DNA of 64,000 nt, from NCBI GenBank assembly GCA_963575745.1, contig CAUYUJ010001466.1, positions 21,931 to 85,930 on the forward strand. Reading direction: 5' to 3'. The position numbers were made by a program, and so were the translations under genes. Positions 31,580 to 42,440 of this stretch are shown here, piece after piece (positions within the stretch are counted from its first letter, which is position 1; each line of letters begins with the position of its first letter). The notes under the pieces are model-generated. The model worked only from the letters and a program-made list of their open reading frames with translations. It was not told the origin of the DNA and did no database searches. This stretch comes from Prorocentrum cordatum. Lineage: Eukaryota; Sar; Dinophyceae; Prorocentrales; Prorocentraceae.

Positions 31580-32832
31580 CAACTCTGCGCTCAACGCCAG
31601 CGCACCTCAACGCACCTCAACGCCTGCTCAACGCCAACGCGTTGAGGTCTCACTCTCGCGTCTGGGATGGCCGTTCTAGGCTCAACGCCAGCGCACCTCA
31701 ACGCACCTCAACGCCTGCTCAACGCCAATGCGTTGAGGTCTCACTCTCGCGTCTGGGAACCGTTCTAGGCTCAACACCAGCACACCTCAACGCACCTCAA
31801 CGCCTGCTCAACGCCAATGCGTCGAGGTCTCACTCTCGCGTCTGGGAGCCGTTCTAGGCTCAACGCCAGCACACCCCAACGCACCTCAACGCCTGCTCAA
31901 CGCCCATGCGTTGAGGTCTCACTCTCGCGTCTGGGAGCCTTTCTAGGCTCAACGCCTGCGCACCTCAACGCACCTCAACGCCTGCTCAACGCCAATGCGT
32001 TGAGGTCTCACTCTCGCGTCTGGGAGCCGTTCTAGGCTCAACGCCAGCACACCTCAACGCACCTCAACGCCTGCTCAACGCCAATGCGTTGAGGTCTCAC
32101 TCTCGCGTCTGGGAGGGCCGTTCTAGGCTTAACGCCAGCGCACCTCAACGCACCTCAACGCCTGCTCAACGCCTGCTCAACGCCAATGCGTTGAGGCCTC
32201 ACTCTCGCGTCTGGGAGAGCCTTTCTAGGCTCAGCGCCAGCGCACCTCAACGCACCTCAACGCCTGCTCAACGCCCATGCGTTGAGGCCTCACTCTCGCG
32301 TCTGTGAGCCTTTCTAAGCTCAACGCCAGCCCACCTCAACGCACCTCAACGCCTGCTCAACGCCCATGCGTTGAGGCTTCACTCTCGCGTCTGGGAGGGC
32401 CTGTCTAGGCTCAACGCCAGCACACCTCAGCGCACCTCAACGCCTGCTCAACGCCAATGCGTCGAGGTCTTACTCTCGCGTCTGGGAGCCGTTCTAGGCT
32501 CAACGCCAGCACACCCCAACGCACCTCAACGCCTGCTCAACGCCAATGCGTTGAGGTCTCACTCTCGCGTCTGGGAGGGCCGTTCTAGGCCTAACGCCAG
32601 CGCGCCTCAACGCACCTCAACGCCTGCTCAACGCCAATGCGTTGAGGTCTCACTCTCGCGTCTGGGAGGGCCTTTCTAGGCTCAACGCCAGCACGCCTCA
32701 ACACACCTCAACGCCTGCTCAACGCCAATGCGTCGAGGTCTCACTCTCGCGTCTGGGAGGGCCTTTCTAGGCTCAACGCCAGCACACCTCAACGCGCCTC
32801 AACGCCTGCTCAACGCCAATGCGTTGATGTGG
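31580..32832. repeat. Minisatellite, about 90-bp unit, 13-14 copies, each with a hairpin
   Basis: Units read AGGCTCAACGCCAGCGCACC, two CTCAACGCACCT-type words, then CTCAACGC-CAAT-GCGTTGAG (perfect 8-bp stem), then GTCTCACTCTCGCGTCTGGG. Unit starts include 31,678, 31,768, 31,855, 31,945, 32,034, 32,125 and so on to 32,768. Loop bases vary (CAAT or CCAT) while the stems are mostly kept. The array is preceded by a CCT run (31,437-31,535). Confidence 0.95.
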
Positions 32833-32839
32833 CACTTTC

Positions 32840-33090
32840 GGGCCTGGGTTCTGCACTGGGCTACTCTCGGGGGGACCTTCTGGGTTCTGCACTGGGCTAC
32901 TCTCGGGAGGACCTTCTGAGCGCCCACAGCCCTCCTTTCTAAAGTACTGATGATGATGCTGAGGAGGAGGAGAAGGAGAAGGAGGAGGAGGAGGAGGACA
33001 GAAGAGGGAAGAGGAAAAGGAAGAGTGAGGAGGGTGTCTCTCTAGGGTCATACACAGGCTTGTCCCCGCGGGGCATAGATCATCCGACAA
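32840..33090. repeat. Short direct repeat and GGA tract
   Basis: GTTCTGCACTGGGCTACTCTC occurs twice, about 40 bases apart, followed by a GGA tract at 32,955-33,030. Confidence 0.8.
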
Positions 33091-33249
33091 GGCCGAATAC
33101 GGACTACAACACCAAGCTACCCGAAGCTCACCCCCGTTGCCATTTGTGCTGGATTAGATTTGGTTGAAACCATTCGATACTCCATATGAGCTTGCGTTTT
33201 TGGCCGTGATAGCGGCCGACGAAATCATTATCCCTGTTCCTGGCCTGGC

Positions 33250-33790
33250 GAAACCTTTCGTGCAAGTGATCAGACTCGTTCATGCAACAAGCCTCAAGCC
33301 GCCCCTGCTCAAGCCACTCCTGGCGCAGTGCGTGAGCTTCCCGCAGGATCAGAAGTCCGCGCGCTCCTGTCTGGGTTGAGAGAGTCAAGCAAGACGCTCG
33401 TCTCGGCACTCGGGCCAACCCTTTTCGTGCCGACCAACTCGGACGGCACAGTGATGTCGGTCGGCGACCCACCGACACCGTCACAAGGCGGAGCAGGAGT
33501 TGGAAAGTAAGGACAAGGGCAAGACATCAGTGGTCAAAGCATTGCAGGAGATAGATGAGATCGCTCCACGGACGGAGATACCTACGGCGAAACGCGTTCG
33601 ACACTTCAGTCCAGAAAAGAAGACCGTGATCAGCGAGGCCCCATCGACTCTCGCTGCTGATGACTACTCCGCATACGCCAATTCCATCGGTTTCGACCAG
33701 GACTCGCAGTTGGAGTTTGATGTATCACATATGTATCCTGGATCACAGGACCTCGGCGCGCCGCCTACTGAGACGCAGCAGTGCAATTAA
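33250..33790 (+). CDS. Unknown small protein, two frames
   Basis: A plus frame gives VRELPAGSEVRALLSGLRES and TLVSALGPTLFVPTNSDGTV, ending at a TAA at 33,508. From about 33,485 another frame gives a Lys-rich run (ELESKDKGKTSVVKALQEID), then AKRVRHFSPEKKTVISEAP and YANSIGFDQDSQLEFDV, stopping at TAA 33,790. Residue mixture and the join region suggest one protein split by a frameshift or a very short intron near 33,485-33,508. I recognise no domain. The C-terminal part is acidic with Ser/Thr-Pro. A further open frame (TPYELAFLAVIAADEIII) lies upstream at 33,164-33,379. Confidence 0.45.
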
Positions 33791-33809
33791 GACAGCTTTG
33801 GCGGAATGA

Positions 33810-34095
33810 GAAGGGAGAGGAGAGGAGGAGGACGAGAAGGAGGAACATGAGAAGAAAGGGAGGATGAGGAGGATGATGAGGAGGATGACGAGGATGAGGA
33901 GGAGGATGAGGACGAGGAGGACGATGATGAGGAGGAGGAGGAGGAGGAGGAGGGGGAGGAAGAGGATTAGGAGGAGGAGGAGGAGGAGGAGGAGGACGAG
34001 GACGAGGACGAGGAGGGGAGGAGGAGGAGGAGGAGGATTAGGAGGAGGAGGAGGATGAGGAGGATGAGGAGGATGAGGAGGGGGGTGAGCGAGGA
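33810..34095. repeat. GGA/GAT triplet tract
   Basis: Nearly continuous purine-rich triplets with Arg/Met or Glu/Asp frames. Not a gene. Confidence 0.9.
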
Positions 34096-34309
34096 GGGAG
34101 GCAGTTTTTTCCCGGAAAGGGCGCCGGCCCAGGGTTCTCTTTTAGTTGGTAAACCTGTCCCCCGGTGCCAACTTGAAGGAGGCCGGCGGATTTTTTCCCT
34201 GATAAATATCGAGGTCGAAGGAGGCCGGCAGATTAAAATTTGAGGATGTCTCAGGCGAAACGCTTGTTTTTGAAATCCCGATCGATAAATCACAGGGTGC
34301 GGGACACCT

Positions 34310-35060
34310 CAGCACGACCACACCCCCAGCATGACCACACCCCAGCACGACCACGCCCAGCACGACCACGCCACAGCACGACCACACCCCAGCACGACCA
34401 CACCCCAGCACGACCACACCCCAGCACGACCACACCCCAACACGACCACACCCCACCACGATCACACCCCACCACGACCACACCCCAGCACGACCCGATC
34501 GATGAATCACAGGGTGCGGACCACCCCAGCACGACCCCACCCCAGCACGACCCCACCCCAGCACGACCCCACCCCAGCACGACCCCACCCCAGCACGACC
34601 ACGCCCCAGCACGACCACACCCCAGCACGACCACACCCCAGCACGACCCCACCCCAGCACGACCCCACCCCAGCACGGACCACACCCCCAGCACGGACCC
34701 ACACCCCAGCACGACCACACCCCAGAACGACCACACCCCAGCACGACCCCACCCCAGCACGACCCCACCCCAGCACGACCACACCCCAGCGCGACCCCAC
34801 CCCAGCACGACCCCACCCCAGCACGACCCCACCCTAGCAAGACCACACGCCAGCACGACCACACCCCAGCACGACCTCACCACAGCACGACCACACCCCA
34901 GCACGACCACGCCCCAGCACGACCACGCCCCAGCACGACCACGCCCCAGCACACCACCCCCCAGCACGACCACCCCCCCAGCACGACCACACCCCAGCAC
35001 GACCTCCCCCCAGCACGACCACACCCCAGCACGACCACTCCCCAGCACGACCACACCGCC
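34310..35060. repeat. 16-bp minisatellite (CAGCACGACCACACCC)
   Basis: About 45 units with A/C variants in the ACCACAC part. A short non-repeat insert, CGATCGATGAATCACAGGG, at 34,496-34,515 matches the sequence just before the array (34,282-34,300), so the array began or expanded at least twice. Confidence 0.95.
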
Positions 35061-35300
35061 TTGGTTGAGTGGTTTGCCTGTCGTCGTGGAATGTTTCGTG
35101 GGGTGTCTCGTGGAATGTTTCGCGGGGTGTCTCCTGGAATGTTTCGTGAGGTGTCTCGCGGAATGTTTCGTGAGGTGTCTCGTGGGATGTTTCGTGAGGT
35201 GTCTCGTGGGATGTTTCGTGAGGTGTTGCCCCGTTGGGTATCGTGAAAACGTGCCCATGCTCCACATGTCTATATCCCTTTCCGGGTTCGTGGGTCCATC
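35061..35300. repeat. 24-bp minisatellite and unique flank, also at 41,755-41,998
   Basis: GGAATGTTTCGTGAGGTGTC-type units, seven copies, then about 90 bp including GAAAACGTGCCCATGCTCC and TCCGGGTTCGTGGGTCC. The same series occurs 6.7 kb to the right after the same 16-bp array. Confidence 0.9.
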
Positions 35301-35454
35301 ATGTTTTCGCTTAGTCGAGGCTGTTTTGCACAAGCGACTGCCATCGTCGCGCGCACGCGCAGCCTCTGCAGCGGGCGATTGCACTACACCCGTGATGGGA
35401 ACAGAGTTCTGGCCCATCGGCACAATGTGTAATCGGGGCAATTTGTGCCCACCA

Positions 35455-35840
35455 CTCCCTCATCTCACGAGCTTCGCTCATCCCCCGCCGCCCCGCGGTT
35501 GCGAGAGGAGCGAGGGGATCGCGGGCCACACGCAACCGAAATCTTCAGGGCTTCGCCCACCCCGCCGACTCGCTAGACAAACACGCTGGCGACGCTGGCC
35601 AAAAAAACATAAAGCGCCCGCGCCGCCACTTGCCACGATAGACGCCACGGCTGCGAGCAACTGGGACATTCGGGGCGTCGCCCACCCCCCCGTTCGGCCG
35701 CAGCGAGAACCGCGGGTCGCGACAACCTGGCACCAGTATAGGGCTTCGCCCACCCCGCCGCTCCGTCACCGAAAGAGGTCACCAGCAACGAACATTGCAT
35801 GTCCTCAGGGCCTCGCCCCCCCCCCCCCCCCCCCCCCCGC
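35455..35840. repeat. Diverged repeats ending in GGCTTCGCCCACCCCGCCG
   Basis: Four spaced occurrences of CTTCGCCCAC-like words at intervals of about 100 bases, the last followed by a C homopolymer at about 35,816-35,838. Confidence 0.75.
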
Positions 35841-35884
35841 GAATAACACAAAACGAGCAACTGGCAACGAACAGCTGCATGTAC

Positions 35885-36460
35885 ACATATAAGCCACGGC
35901 AGTCGCGGATAAGAGTGAACGGGCGGACAGCGCGGCCCCTGCATCTAAAAAGGTTTCGAACCGACCAGGTTTCCGAAACACAAAATGGTTCACCTCGTCA
36001 AATGCATATACATGCACATACAAACATATACGTACACATATACATGTGCATACACCTGTTACATCTACATATACATATGCATAAACATACACATAACGTG
36101 CACAACGATATGCACATATACATATACATGTACATGCATGTGCACTGCATACACATCTACACATACGGTTACATGTATGAAAAGGATATACAACATATGT
36201 ACATACATATACAGCTACATGTACATACATACGTATATACCAGCGCATATGCAACTATGTTTATATACGCTCGAATATGAACAACCATACTTCTATATTT
36301 ACATATATACGTATATACAAACACACATATGTATATGTGCATTTGTATACAGATGTATAGTATAATGCAGATGCGTACATATACATGTAAACGCAAACAC
36401 ACATGTATGCACACGCGTGTATACATTAAATATATATATAATATGTATGCCTGTGCATGC
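35885..36460. repeat. TACATA/TATACA low-complexity repeat
   Basis: Alternating ACATAT, TACATG and GTATAC words over more than 500 bp. Same type as 16,836-17,215. Confidence 0.9.
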
Positions 36461-36464
36461 GCAA

Positions 36465-36600
36465 TGCCTGGATCAGATCCAGAGGCCTGGATCTGATCCA
36501 GGGTCCTGATCCAACCCTCTGAACGATGCTTTTTCTGATCCACAGGGCCGGATCTGATCCACGACGCATGGATCTGATCCACTGATCCTAGCAACCCCAG
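36465..36600. repeat. GGATCTGATCC cluster, inverted relative to 16,680
   Basis: Five or six GGATC(T/A)GATCC words end in CTGATCCTAGCAACCCCAGG. The 16.7-kb cluster carries the reverse complement of nearly the same edge, CCTGGGGTTTCTAGGATCAG. Confidence 0.9.
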
Positions 36601-36859
36601 GGTGGCTGTGGTTTTGCTCCGGCTGAACACTGTTGCGCCGATATTCGGCGCGGCGATGCCCGCGCACCGGCGACGCGAGACCGGGGCGCGAGATCTGCCT
36701 GCCGACGACCTCACGGGGGAGACCTCGCGGGAGGCGACCCGAGCGGGCCCGGGCGACCGGCCCCGGAAGTGCGCGGGTTCCCTTTGCCCTTTCCCTCGCC
36801 CTTGCCTTCGCCCCTGGCCCTGCATCCGCAGAGTCCATTGACTTTGCGGCGGGCCCTCA

Positions 36860-39189
36860 GCAGGTCATCCTCGCACGCTGCCACCGCGCCCCCGCATCCC
36901 CCCGCACGCTGGCACGCCCCGCTGCCAGGGCCGCGGCGACCTCGCGGGGGTCGCCGTGGACCAGAAGGGCCCGATCGCAATGGGTTGTGGAAGCCAGCCC
37001 TGGGGGCCTATTGCAGGATGCCGGGGCAGTCGCGGTAGCACTTTTCCAGGAGGGCGCCGCGATCACGGCCGGGGCCGAGCGAGTCGCAGAGGCGCACCGC
37101 GACTGAGATGGCTCGCGGCGAGCCCCACTGCGGCAGCGCGCTCGGGCACGACCGCCGGGCGAAGTTGTCTCTCGTCTCCCGCGACCAGCACCCGCCCCCC
37201 TGCTCTGGCGAGGACCACGAGGGCGATGATGGCGAGGGCCTCGATGGACTGCCCAGCCCCGCCCGGGATCCCCAACGCGATGTCGGGGCTGCTGTCAGCG
37301 CCCCGGTTTGCCGCGAGCTCGAGGGGGTGCCTGGGCCAAATTAGCGCCGTTAGCAACTCGCGCATTCCGCGCGTGACAGGTCTCGATCCGGCGGCCAGGT
37401 TCGAACGGGCGACTGCCCCGGGCCGCCTCGAACTTTGTGGCCGGCGCCAGCTCGCCCGCCTCTGGGCGCATGGCCCGATCCTCTCTGGCCGCGCGAACTG
37501 CGGGGTCGGGAAACTTGGTGGCTGGGTTTAGGCGCCCGACCTGCTCAGCTTCAGACATGCACCACGCGCGCGCGCTGCTTCGCCGGGCCCCGCAAGCAAG
37601 CCAATCGCCCGCCCTGGAGGGGCGCAGGGCACCCACACATATCCAAGACTGCGGCAATCGTCTTGGCCTCGCCAGCGCCGCGCGGTCCGCGCGCCGGGAT
37701 AATCAAGGCGCGGAGTGACTGCTCAATGACCTGATTCTGCGAAACGTTGACCGGGCGTCATCGGGCGACCTCGCCCACGCGGCCCCGCGCAAAGGAGTAG
37801 GGGTCCGCTAGAAGACGTGAAAAAGCAGGCTTCGTCCCCCTCGTCTGCGGGCCCGGGTCGGCCGGCGTCGGGCTCGGCGGCGAGCGGCACGTCCGGGTCA
37901 GAGATCGCGACCGACAGCGCAGCGGCGGCCTGCTGCCTGGCGGCCGCTCCTGCCCTTGCCAGGTTGGTCACTGAGTTGGCGGCCCCCTCGCTTGCCAGGT
38001 AGCCTGCTTGAAGGGCCCAGGCGCAAGTGATCACGGCCAGCGACGTGCCCCACAACGCGCTGCAGGCCGCCTGGGGGAGGAAGACCTCCTGGATAGCTGT
38101 CCACGCTCGATTCATCTGCATCTGGGGCGGGGCGGTGTCAATGCGGTACCAGGGGTCGTTCGGGCCCCGTGGCCTGGTGGCGATAGCGTTGTCTGGGTGG
38201 AAGGCCCCCCATCCGGCGTCGAACCTGGCGATGGGGATCTTTGCTGAGTAGCGTCTGCGCCGGTCCCGCCCTACGTTTCCCCGTATACTGGCGGCCATTC
38301 CACAATCGTGTCCGCGATGTGGGCTGTGATTGATGATCTGTGGGACACGTAGATAGAGGCGGGTGCCTCTTGGTCCCTCGGCCACTCTATCAGGTAGTCG
38401 CCCTGCCACGCGAGAATATGGTACTCGTCCGTGCCCCGTTTCTGGCGGGCAAACAGCTGCTCGAGCTCGAATTCGCGGACGACGGGGCGTGGCCTCGCGA
38501 GGTCATACCTCTGGATGCTGACGCCCAGGGCGCAGGTCCGACGCCGGCGACATCCTTCCCAGGCCCCGGCAGTGCCATCGTCGGCGGGTTCCAATCGAGC
38601 CTGCTGCTCTGTCAGGAATACTTGCAGCAGCCGCTTGCCCTTGTCCTGCACGATCTTGGGCAAGCGTTCCGGGAGCGTCAGTGCGCCAGGGATGGGGCCG
38701 GTTGGCCGTCCGGCGGCGCACCAGCAGAGAGCCTGCCATGGCTTGGCGAACAGCAGCTGAACAAACTTCGCTGCCGCTGTTGCTGGCATGTAATTGCTGA
38801 AGTCGGCGTCGTCCAGCAAGGTATGCTCGCTGGGGGTCCCCAGGTTGGTTGGCGTTCGTGCTGCTGGAAGCGGCTGCTATTTCCAAAAAGCTCTGCTTTC
38901 CGTCTGCCACAGGCCTCGCGGCCTGGGGAGGCGCTGGTCCCTGGATGCCAGGGTCAGCGCTGGTGGTCGCCAAGCCCGGCAGTTCGACTCTGGCCAAGGT
39001 TGCACGCGTCTCGGCCGCCTCGCCACTCCTCCGCGCTGCCCGTGCGCCCCCCCCTCTGCCATGGGCCCCGCGTGTCATCGATGTCGGCTCTGTAGTTCGT
39101 AGGTGGAGCACAGTCGGCATGCACTGACGCTGTCGGGTAGCAGGCTGGGACCGCGTCCCAATCGCCGTCGTCGTCGTCCCACTCGCCAC
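36860..39189 (-). pseudogene. Broken minus-strand coding block, unknown protein
   Basis: Successive minus frames look coding but need frame changes or introns to join. About 38,271-38,560 has EFELEQLFARQKRGTDEYHI and AWQGDYLIEWPRD, then YVSHRSSITAHIADTIVEWP. About 37,850-38,270 has KIPIARFDAGWGAFHPDNA, WYRIDTAPPQMQMNRAW and TSLAVITCAWALQAGYL. About 37,400-37,560 has EAGELAPATKFEAARG. The residue mixture differs from the antisense readings. The next segment carries a P-loop-like motif (separate entry), so the whole may be a decayed helicase gene of the kind seen at 15.2-16.7 kb. The upstream portion is low in complexity. No known domain is assigned to these pieces. Confidence 0.4.
37063..37365 (-). 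pseudogene. P-loop NTPase/helicase-like fragment
   Basis: The minus frame reads SSPDIALGIPGGAGQSIEAL, then IIALVVLARAGGRVLVAGDE and RQLRPAVV. This resembles motif I followed by motif Ia of UPF1/DNA2-type helicases (GPPGTGKT, then an alpha helix and GxRVLVxAxxN). The invariant Lys of the Walker A motif is Gln here, so ATP binding would be lost unless the base is wrong. It lies 460 bases from a GGATCTGATCC cluster, as the motif V/VI fragment does at 16.6 kb. The assignment rests on pattern only. Confidence 0.4.
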
Positions 39190-39380
39190 GGACCTAGCGC
39201 TAGCCGCTCACGACCTCAAGCGCTGTGACTGCCATCCACCCCAGGTACTGGCACCTTGGAATTTCGTGTGTGTGGGAAGCCCACGCGTCATAGCCCAGAG
39301 GTTGCCTCCTTGCTGCCACATCGATGGGTCTGGACGCCCGTGGCCTGCCTGCTGGCTGAGTCGCTTCTGGTGCAAATCGG
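39190..39380. other. Intergenic mixed sequence, nothing recognised
   Basis: Short transition from the GC-rich block to polypurine DNA; no gene or repeat identified. Confidence 0.4.
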
Positions 39381-39384
39381 AGAC

Positions 39385-39955
39385 AGGAGGGAAACAGGAG
39401 AAAGGGAAAAAGGAGGAGGAGAAGACGAAAGAGGAGGAGGAGGAGGAGGAGGAGGAGAGGGAAGGATGGAGGGAGGGAAAGAAAGAGCGAAGAGGGAGTC
39501 AGGGAAGGAGGGAGAAAAGGAGGGAAAGGGGAGGGGATGGAGGGAGGAGGAGGAGGAGGAGAAAGAGGCGGGAGGGACAGAAGATTTGGGGGGCAAAGGG
39601 GGGAGGCTTCGGAGTGTTCTGCTGTGTTCCAAAGCTCGGAAGGGGGTCGAACGGTCGAGGCGACTCTCAGGGGTCAGGAAAGTTTGAGCGAGGGCTGGCA
39701 GGGAGCAGGGGGGGAGAAAACGGAGGAGATGGAGGAGGCGGAGGAGGAGGAGGGGAAGGAAGAGGACGACGGACGGGGAGGAGAAAAGAGACGAAGAGGA
39801 AGAGAAGGAGAGCCAAAAGAAATGGACGGCGGCGGACAAGAGGCCGACAAGGAGAGAGGGACGGGGGCAGAACAAGCTAGGACAAGATGAGGAGGAGAAG
39901 GCGGAGGAGGAAAGGGGAGGCGAACGGAAAGAAAACAGAAGAAGAGAAACCCCGC
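39385..39955. repeat. Polypurine tract
   Basis: GGA/GAA-rich plus strand, interrupted at 39,600-39,700. It immediately precedes an A/B repeat copy, as in the 5-10 kb region. Confidence 0.85.
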
Positions 39956-39994
39956 TGAATGGACCCCTGAAACACCACATGCGCTCAATCGCTT

Positions 39995-40700
39995 CCCGTT
40001 GACCTATAAAACGATAACCACTCCATGCAGAGACTTCAACGCAAACGGTTCCACTAACATTGGTTGGCGCCTACCAGCACAAAATCTAAGCAGCCCGCGA
40101 TCCTGGAAACAAAACGATCCCCCTTGGTTGTCCCCATCGTACGGAGGAATCAAAGACGGTATGTCATTGGCACGAACAATCCACTAACGTATCGGGCGCG
40201 CGGCGCGCGATCCCCTTTGCCAGCGCGTCGTGCCCCCCTCTGATCACCACCACCACCACCATCATTACCGCCACCACCACCACCATCAACCTTCTCATCC
40301 TCGTTTTCCTCCTCATCCTCACCTTCGTCCTCATCCCCCCAATCCCCTCCCACGACCCCCGATTTCGAAAACATGGCAGCATGATGGTTACTGTGTTGGG
40401 TGCAGCGTTGGTAACACCAGCAAGCGCAGTAATGCGATGACGCCTGCCTGCACGGGCACGGGCTGCCACAACACATACGCTGCGCTGGGCGGAATGTCCG
40501 TACCGAAGAACGCTGCGTCCTGCCATTCGTGCTGGCCGGCATCGCGGCGACTGTGCACTTGTTCACGACCTTACGCGGTGGCTTACGCGGGCAAAAGACC
40601 TTGCGCGGGCAGCTTACGCGAAATTCAAGCACATGCTGTCATGGAAGGCTGCGGGCGCACACAGCCTTGGCCCCCACCACTGCTCTACGGAGGGAAGACG
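39995..40700 (+). repeat. A/B dispersed repeat, complete copy
   Basis: Module A is at about 39,995-40,215, the CATC/CCAC-rich spacer at 40,225-40,375 and module B at 40,385-40,695. The order, spacing and TTACGCG core match the copies at 8.0 and 9.6 kb, about 30 kb away. Confidence 0.85.
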
Positions 40701-40985
40701 GGAAGGAGGACATAGGGAGGAGAGCTGGAAGGAGGAAGGAAGGAGGGATGGGGGGGAACTAGCAAAAGGGAGGAGAAGGAAGAAAGGACGAGAGAGATGG
40801 AGGAGGCAGAAAAGGAAGGGGAATAGGGGGAACGAAAAAGGGAGGAGGAAAAGAGGTTGGGGGGAGGTCGGGAGAGAAGAGAAGAAGGGGCCAGGAAGGG
40901 GGGAGGAGGGAAAGAGGGAGCGGGAAGGAGAGAGGACGGGAAAAACCAGGGGCAGGGAAGAGGAGGACGAGGGGGGAGGGTTTGT
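40700..40985. repeat. Polypurine tract
   Basis: GGA/GAAAG-rich plus strand, again directly following module B. Confidence 0.85.
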
Positions 40986-41079
40986 ACAAGTTTCTACACC
41001 TCAAATACTCGGTGGGCTCCTCAAGAGGGCTCTCAGAGGCGCGGCGGATGCTTGCTGATCGTGGCGCGGCGAATGTTTA

Positions 41080-41345
41080 CTGATTGGGGCGTGGTGGAGG
41101 CAAGACCAGCGGACGCGGCAAAGCTATGACGCCGACCTACGCCTTCACTGGCTACCGCAACAAAAGCAACGCGGTGGGCGAAGATCCCTGACGAGCAATG
41201 CTGCGCCCTGCCACTCGTGCTGGCCAGCATTGCGGCGACTGCACACTGGTGTACGACCTTACGCGGTGGCTTACGCGGGCAAAAGACCTTACGCGGGCAG
41301 CTTGCGCGCGAGGTTCAAACGCATGGTGCCATGGAAGGCCGCGGG
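41080..41345 (+). repeat. A/B dispersed repeat, module B only
   Basis: Carries CTGCGCCCTGCCACTCGTGC and the TTACGCG core, then CGCGGGCGCTCACAAC. It runs into a CCT tract that reaches the assembly gap. Confidence 0.85.
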
Positions 41346-41400
41346 CGCTCACAACACTTGTCCTCCTCCTCCTCCTCCTCCTCCTCCTCCTCCTCATCCT

Positions 41401-41500
41401 NNNNNNNNNNNNNNNNNNNNNNNNNNNNNNNNNNNNNNNNNNNNNNNNNNNNNNNNNNNNNNNNNNNNNNNNNNNNNNNNNNNNNNNNNNNNNNNNNNNN
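41401..41500. other. Assembly gap (100 N)
   Basis: Exactly 100 N, the usual placeholder for a gap of unknown size. It separates a CCT run from the 16-bp minisatellite, so the collapsed sequence is probably repeat. Confidence 0.99.
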
Positions 41501-41998
41501 CCCCACCCCAGCACGATCACACCCCAGCACGACCCCACCCCACCCCAGCACGACCACACCCCAGCACGACCTCACCACAGCACGACCACACCAGCACGAC
41601 CACGCCCCAGCACGACCACGCCCCAGCACGACCACGCCCCAGCACGACCACGCCCCAGCACGACCACCCCCCAGCACGACCACCCCCCAGCACGACCACC
41701 CCCCAGCACGACCACACCCCAGCACGACCACTCCCCAGCACGATCACACCGCCTTGGTTGAGTGGTTGCCTGTCGTCGTGGAATGTTTCGTGGGGTGTCT
41801 CGTGGAATGTTTGGCGGGGTGTCTCGTGGAATCTTTCGTGAGGTGTCTCGTGGAATGTTTCCGGAGGTGTCTCGTGGGATGTTTCGTGAAGTGTCTCGTG
41901 GGATGTTTCGTGCTGTGTTGCCCAGTTGGGCATCGTGAAAACGTGTCCATGCTCCACATGTCTATATCCCTTTCCGGGTTCGTGGGTCCATCATGTTT
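41501..41998. repeat. Second copy of the 16-bp and 24-bp minisatellites with shared flank
   Basis: CAGCACGACCACACCC units to about 41,750, GGAATGTTTCGTG units to about 41,915, then the same unique flank as 35,245-35,300 with about one change per 15-20 bases. Similarity stops at CATCATGTTT. Confidence 0.9.
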
Positions 41999-42180
41999 GA
42001 CCCTGACCCCGCGGATCTGCGTGAGTGGTGGCACCGAATTTCAAAAATGTGGCAATTCCCCTGTGTTTTTTGACCCTGACCCCGCGGATCTGCGTGAGGG
42101 GTGGCACCGAATTTCAGAAATGTGGCAAATCCCATGTGTTTTTGGACCCTGACCCCGCGGATCTGCGTGAGGGGTGTCGA
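41998..42180. repeat. 73-bp tandem repeat, 2.5 copies
   Basis: GACCCTGACCCCGCGGATC starts at about 41,999, 42,072 and 42,145, followed by GTGGCACCGAATTTCA and AAATGTGGCAA. Confidence 0.9.
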
Positions 42181-42440
42181 TTTTGAGCCCCCCCAGCAAT
42201 TCATTCAACGCGCCCAAGTGGTGCTGAAAATCTGGTTTGGGCCTCCCTCCCCTCGCGCGGTCAGTCAACTAGTTACAGTAACCAGCAAGAAGCAGAACTG
42301 TAACACTGGAAACTACGAGCTACAACTGGTACAGGAAACTGCGAATCACGGGCCTACAGCCTGGTGGCCCCACAAGGGGGCCGGCGGATATCCGCCGCCC
42401 CCAGAGGCGTGCGCGATTGGATTTTCTCCTGGAGCCTTCG
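42180..42440. other. Short non-repeat segment, no gene seen
   Basis: Mixed composition between two repeat blocks; no coding or RNA pattern recognised. Confidence 0.5.

Noticed and set aside
31580-32832. Regular 90-bp repeats that might be read as a CRISPR array
   Set aside because: The whole unit is repeated with no unique spacers, no cas genes are present, and the genome is eukaryotic.
36633-37106. Plus-strand frame with a signal-peptide-like FALSLALAFAPGPASA
   Set aside because: It is antisense to the better-supported minus-strand block, and the hydrophobic run comes from a CCCTTGCCCTTTCC-like stretch.
34310-42000. Direct repeats at 34-35 and 41.5-42 kb as LTRs of a retrotransposon
   Set aside because: The repeats are minisatellites plus a short flank, with no TG...CA ends, primer site or polymerase between them.
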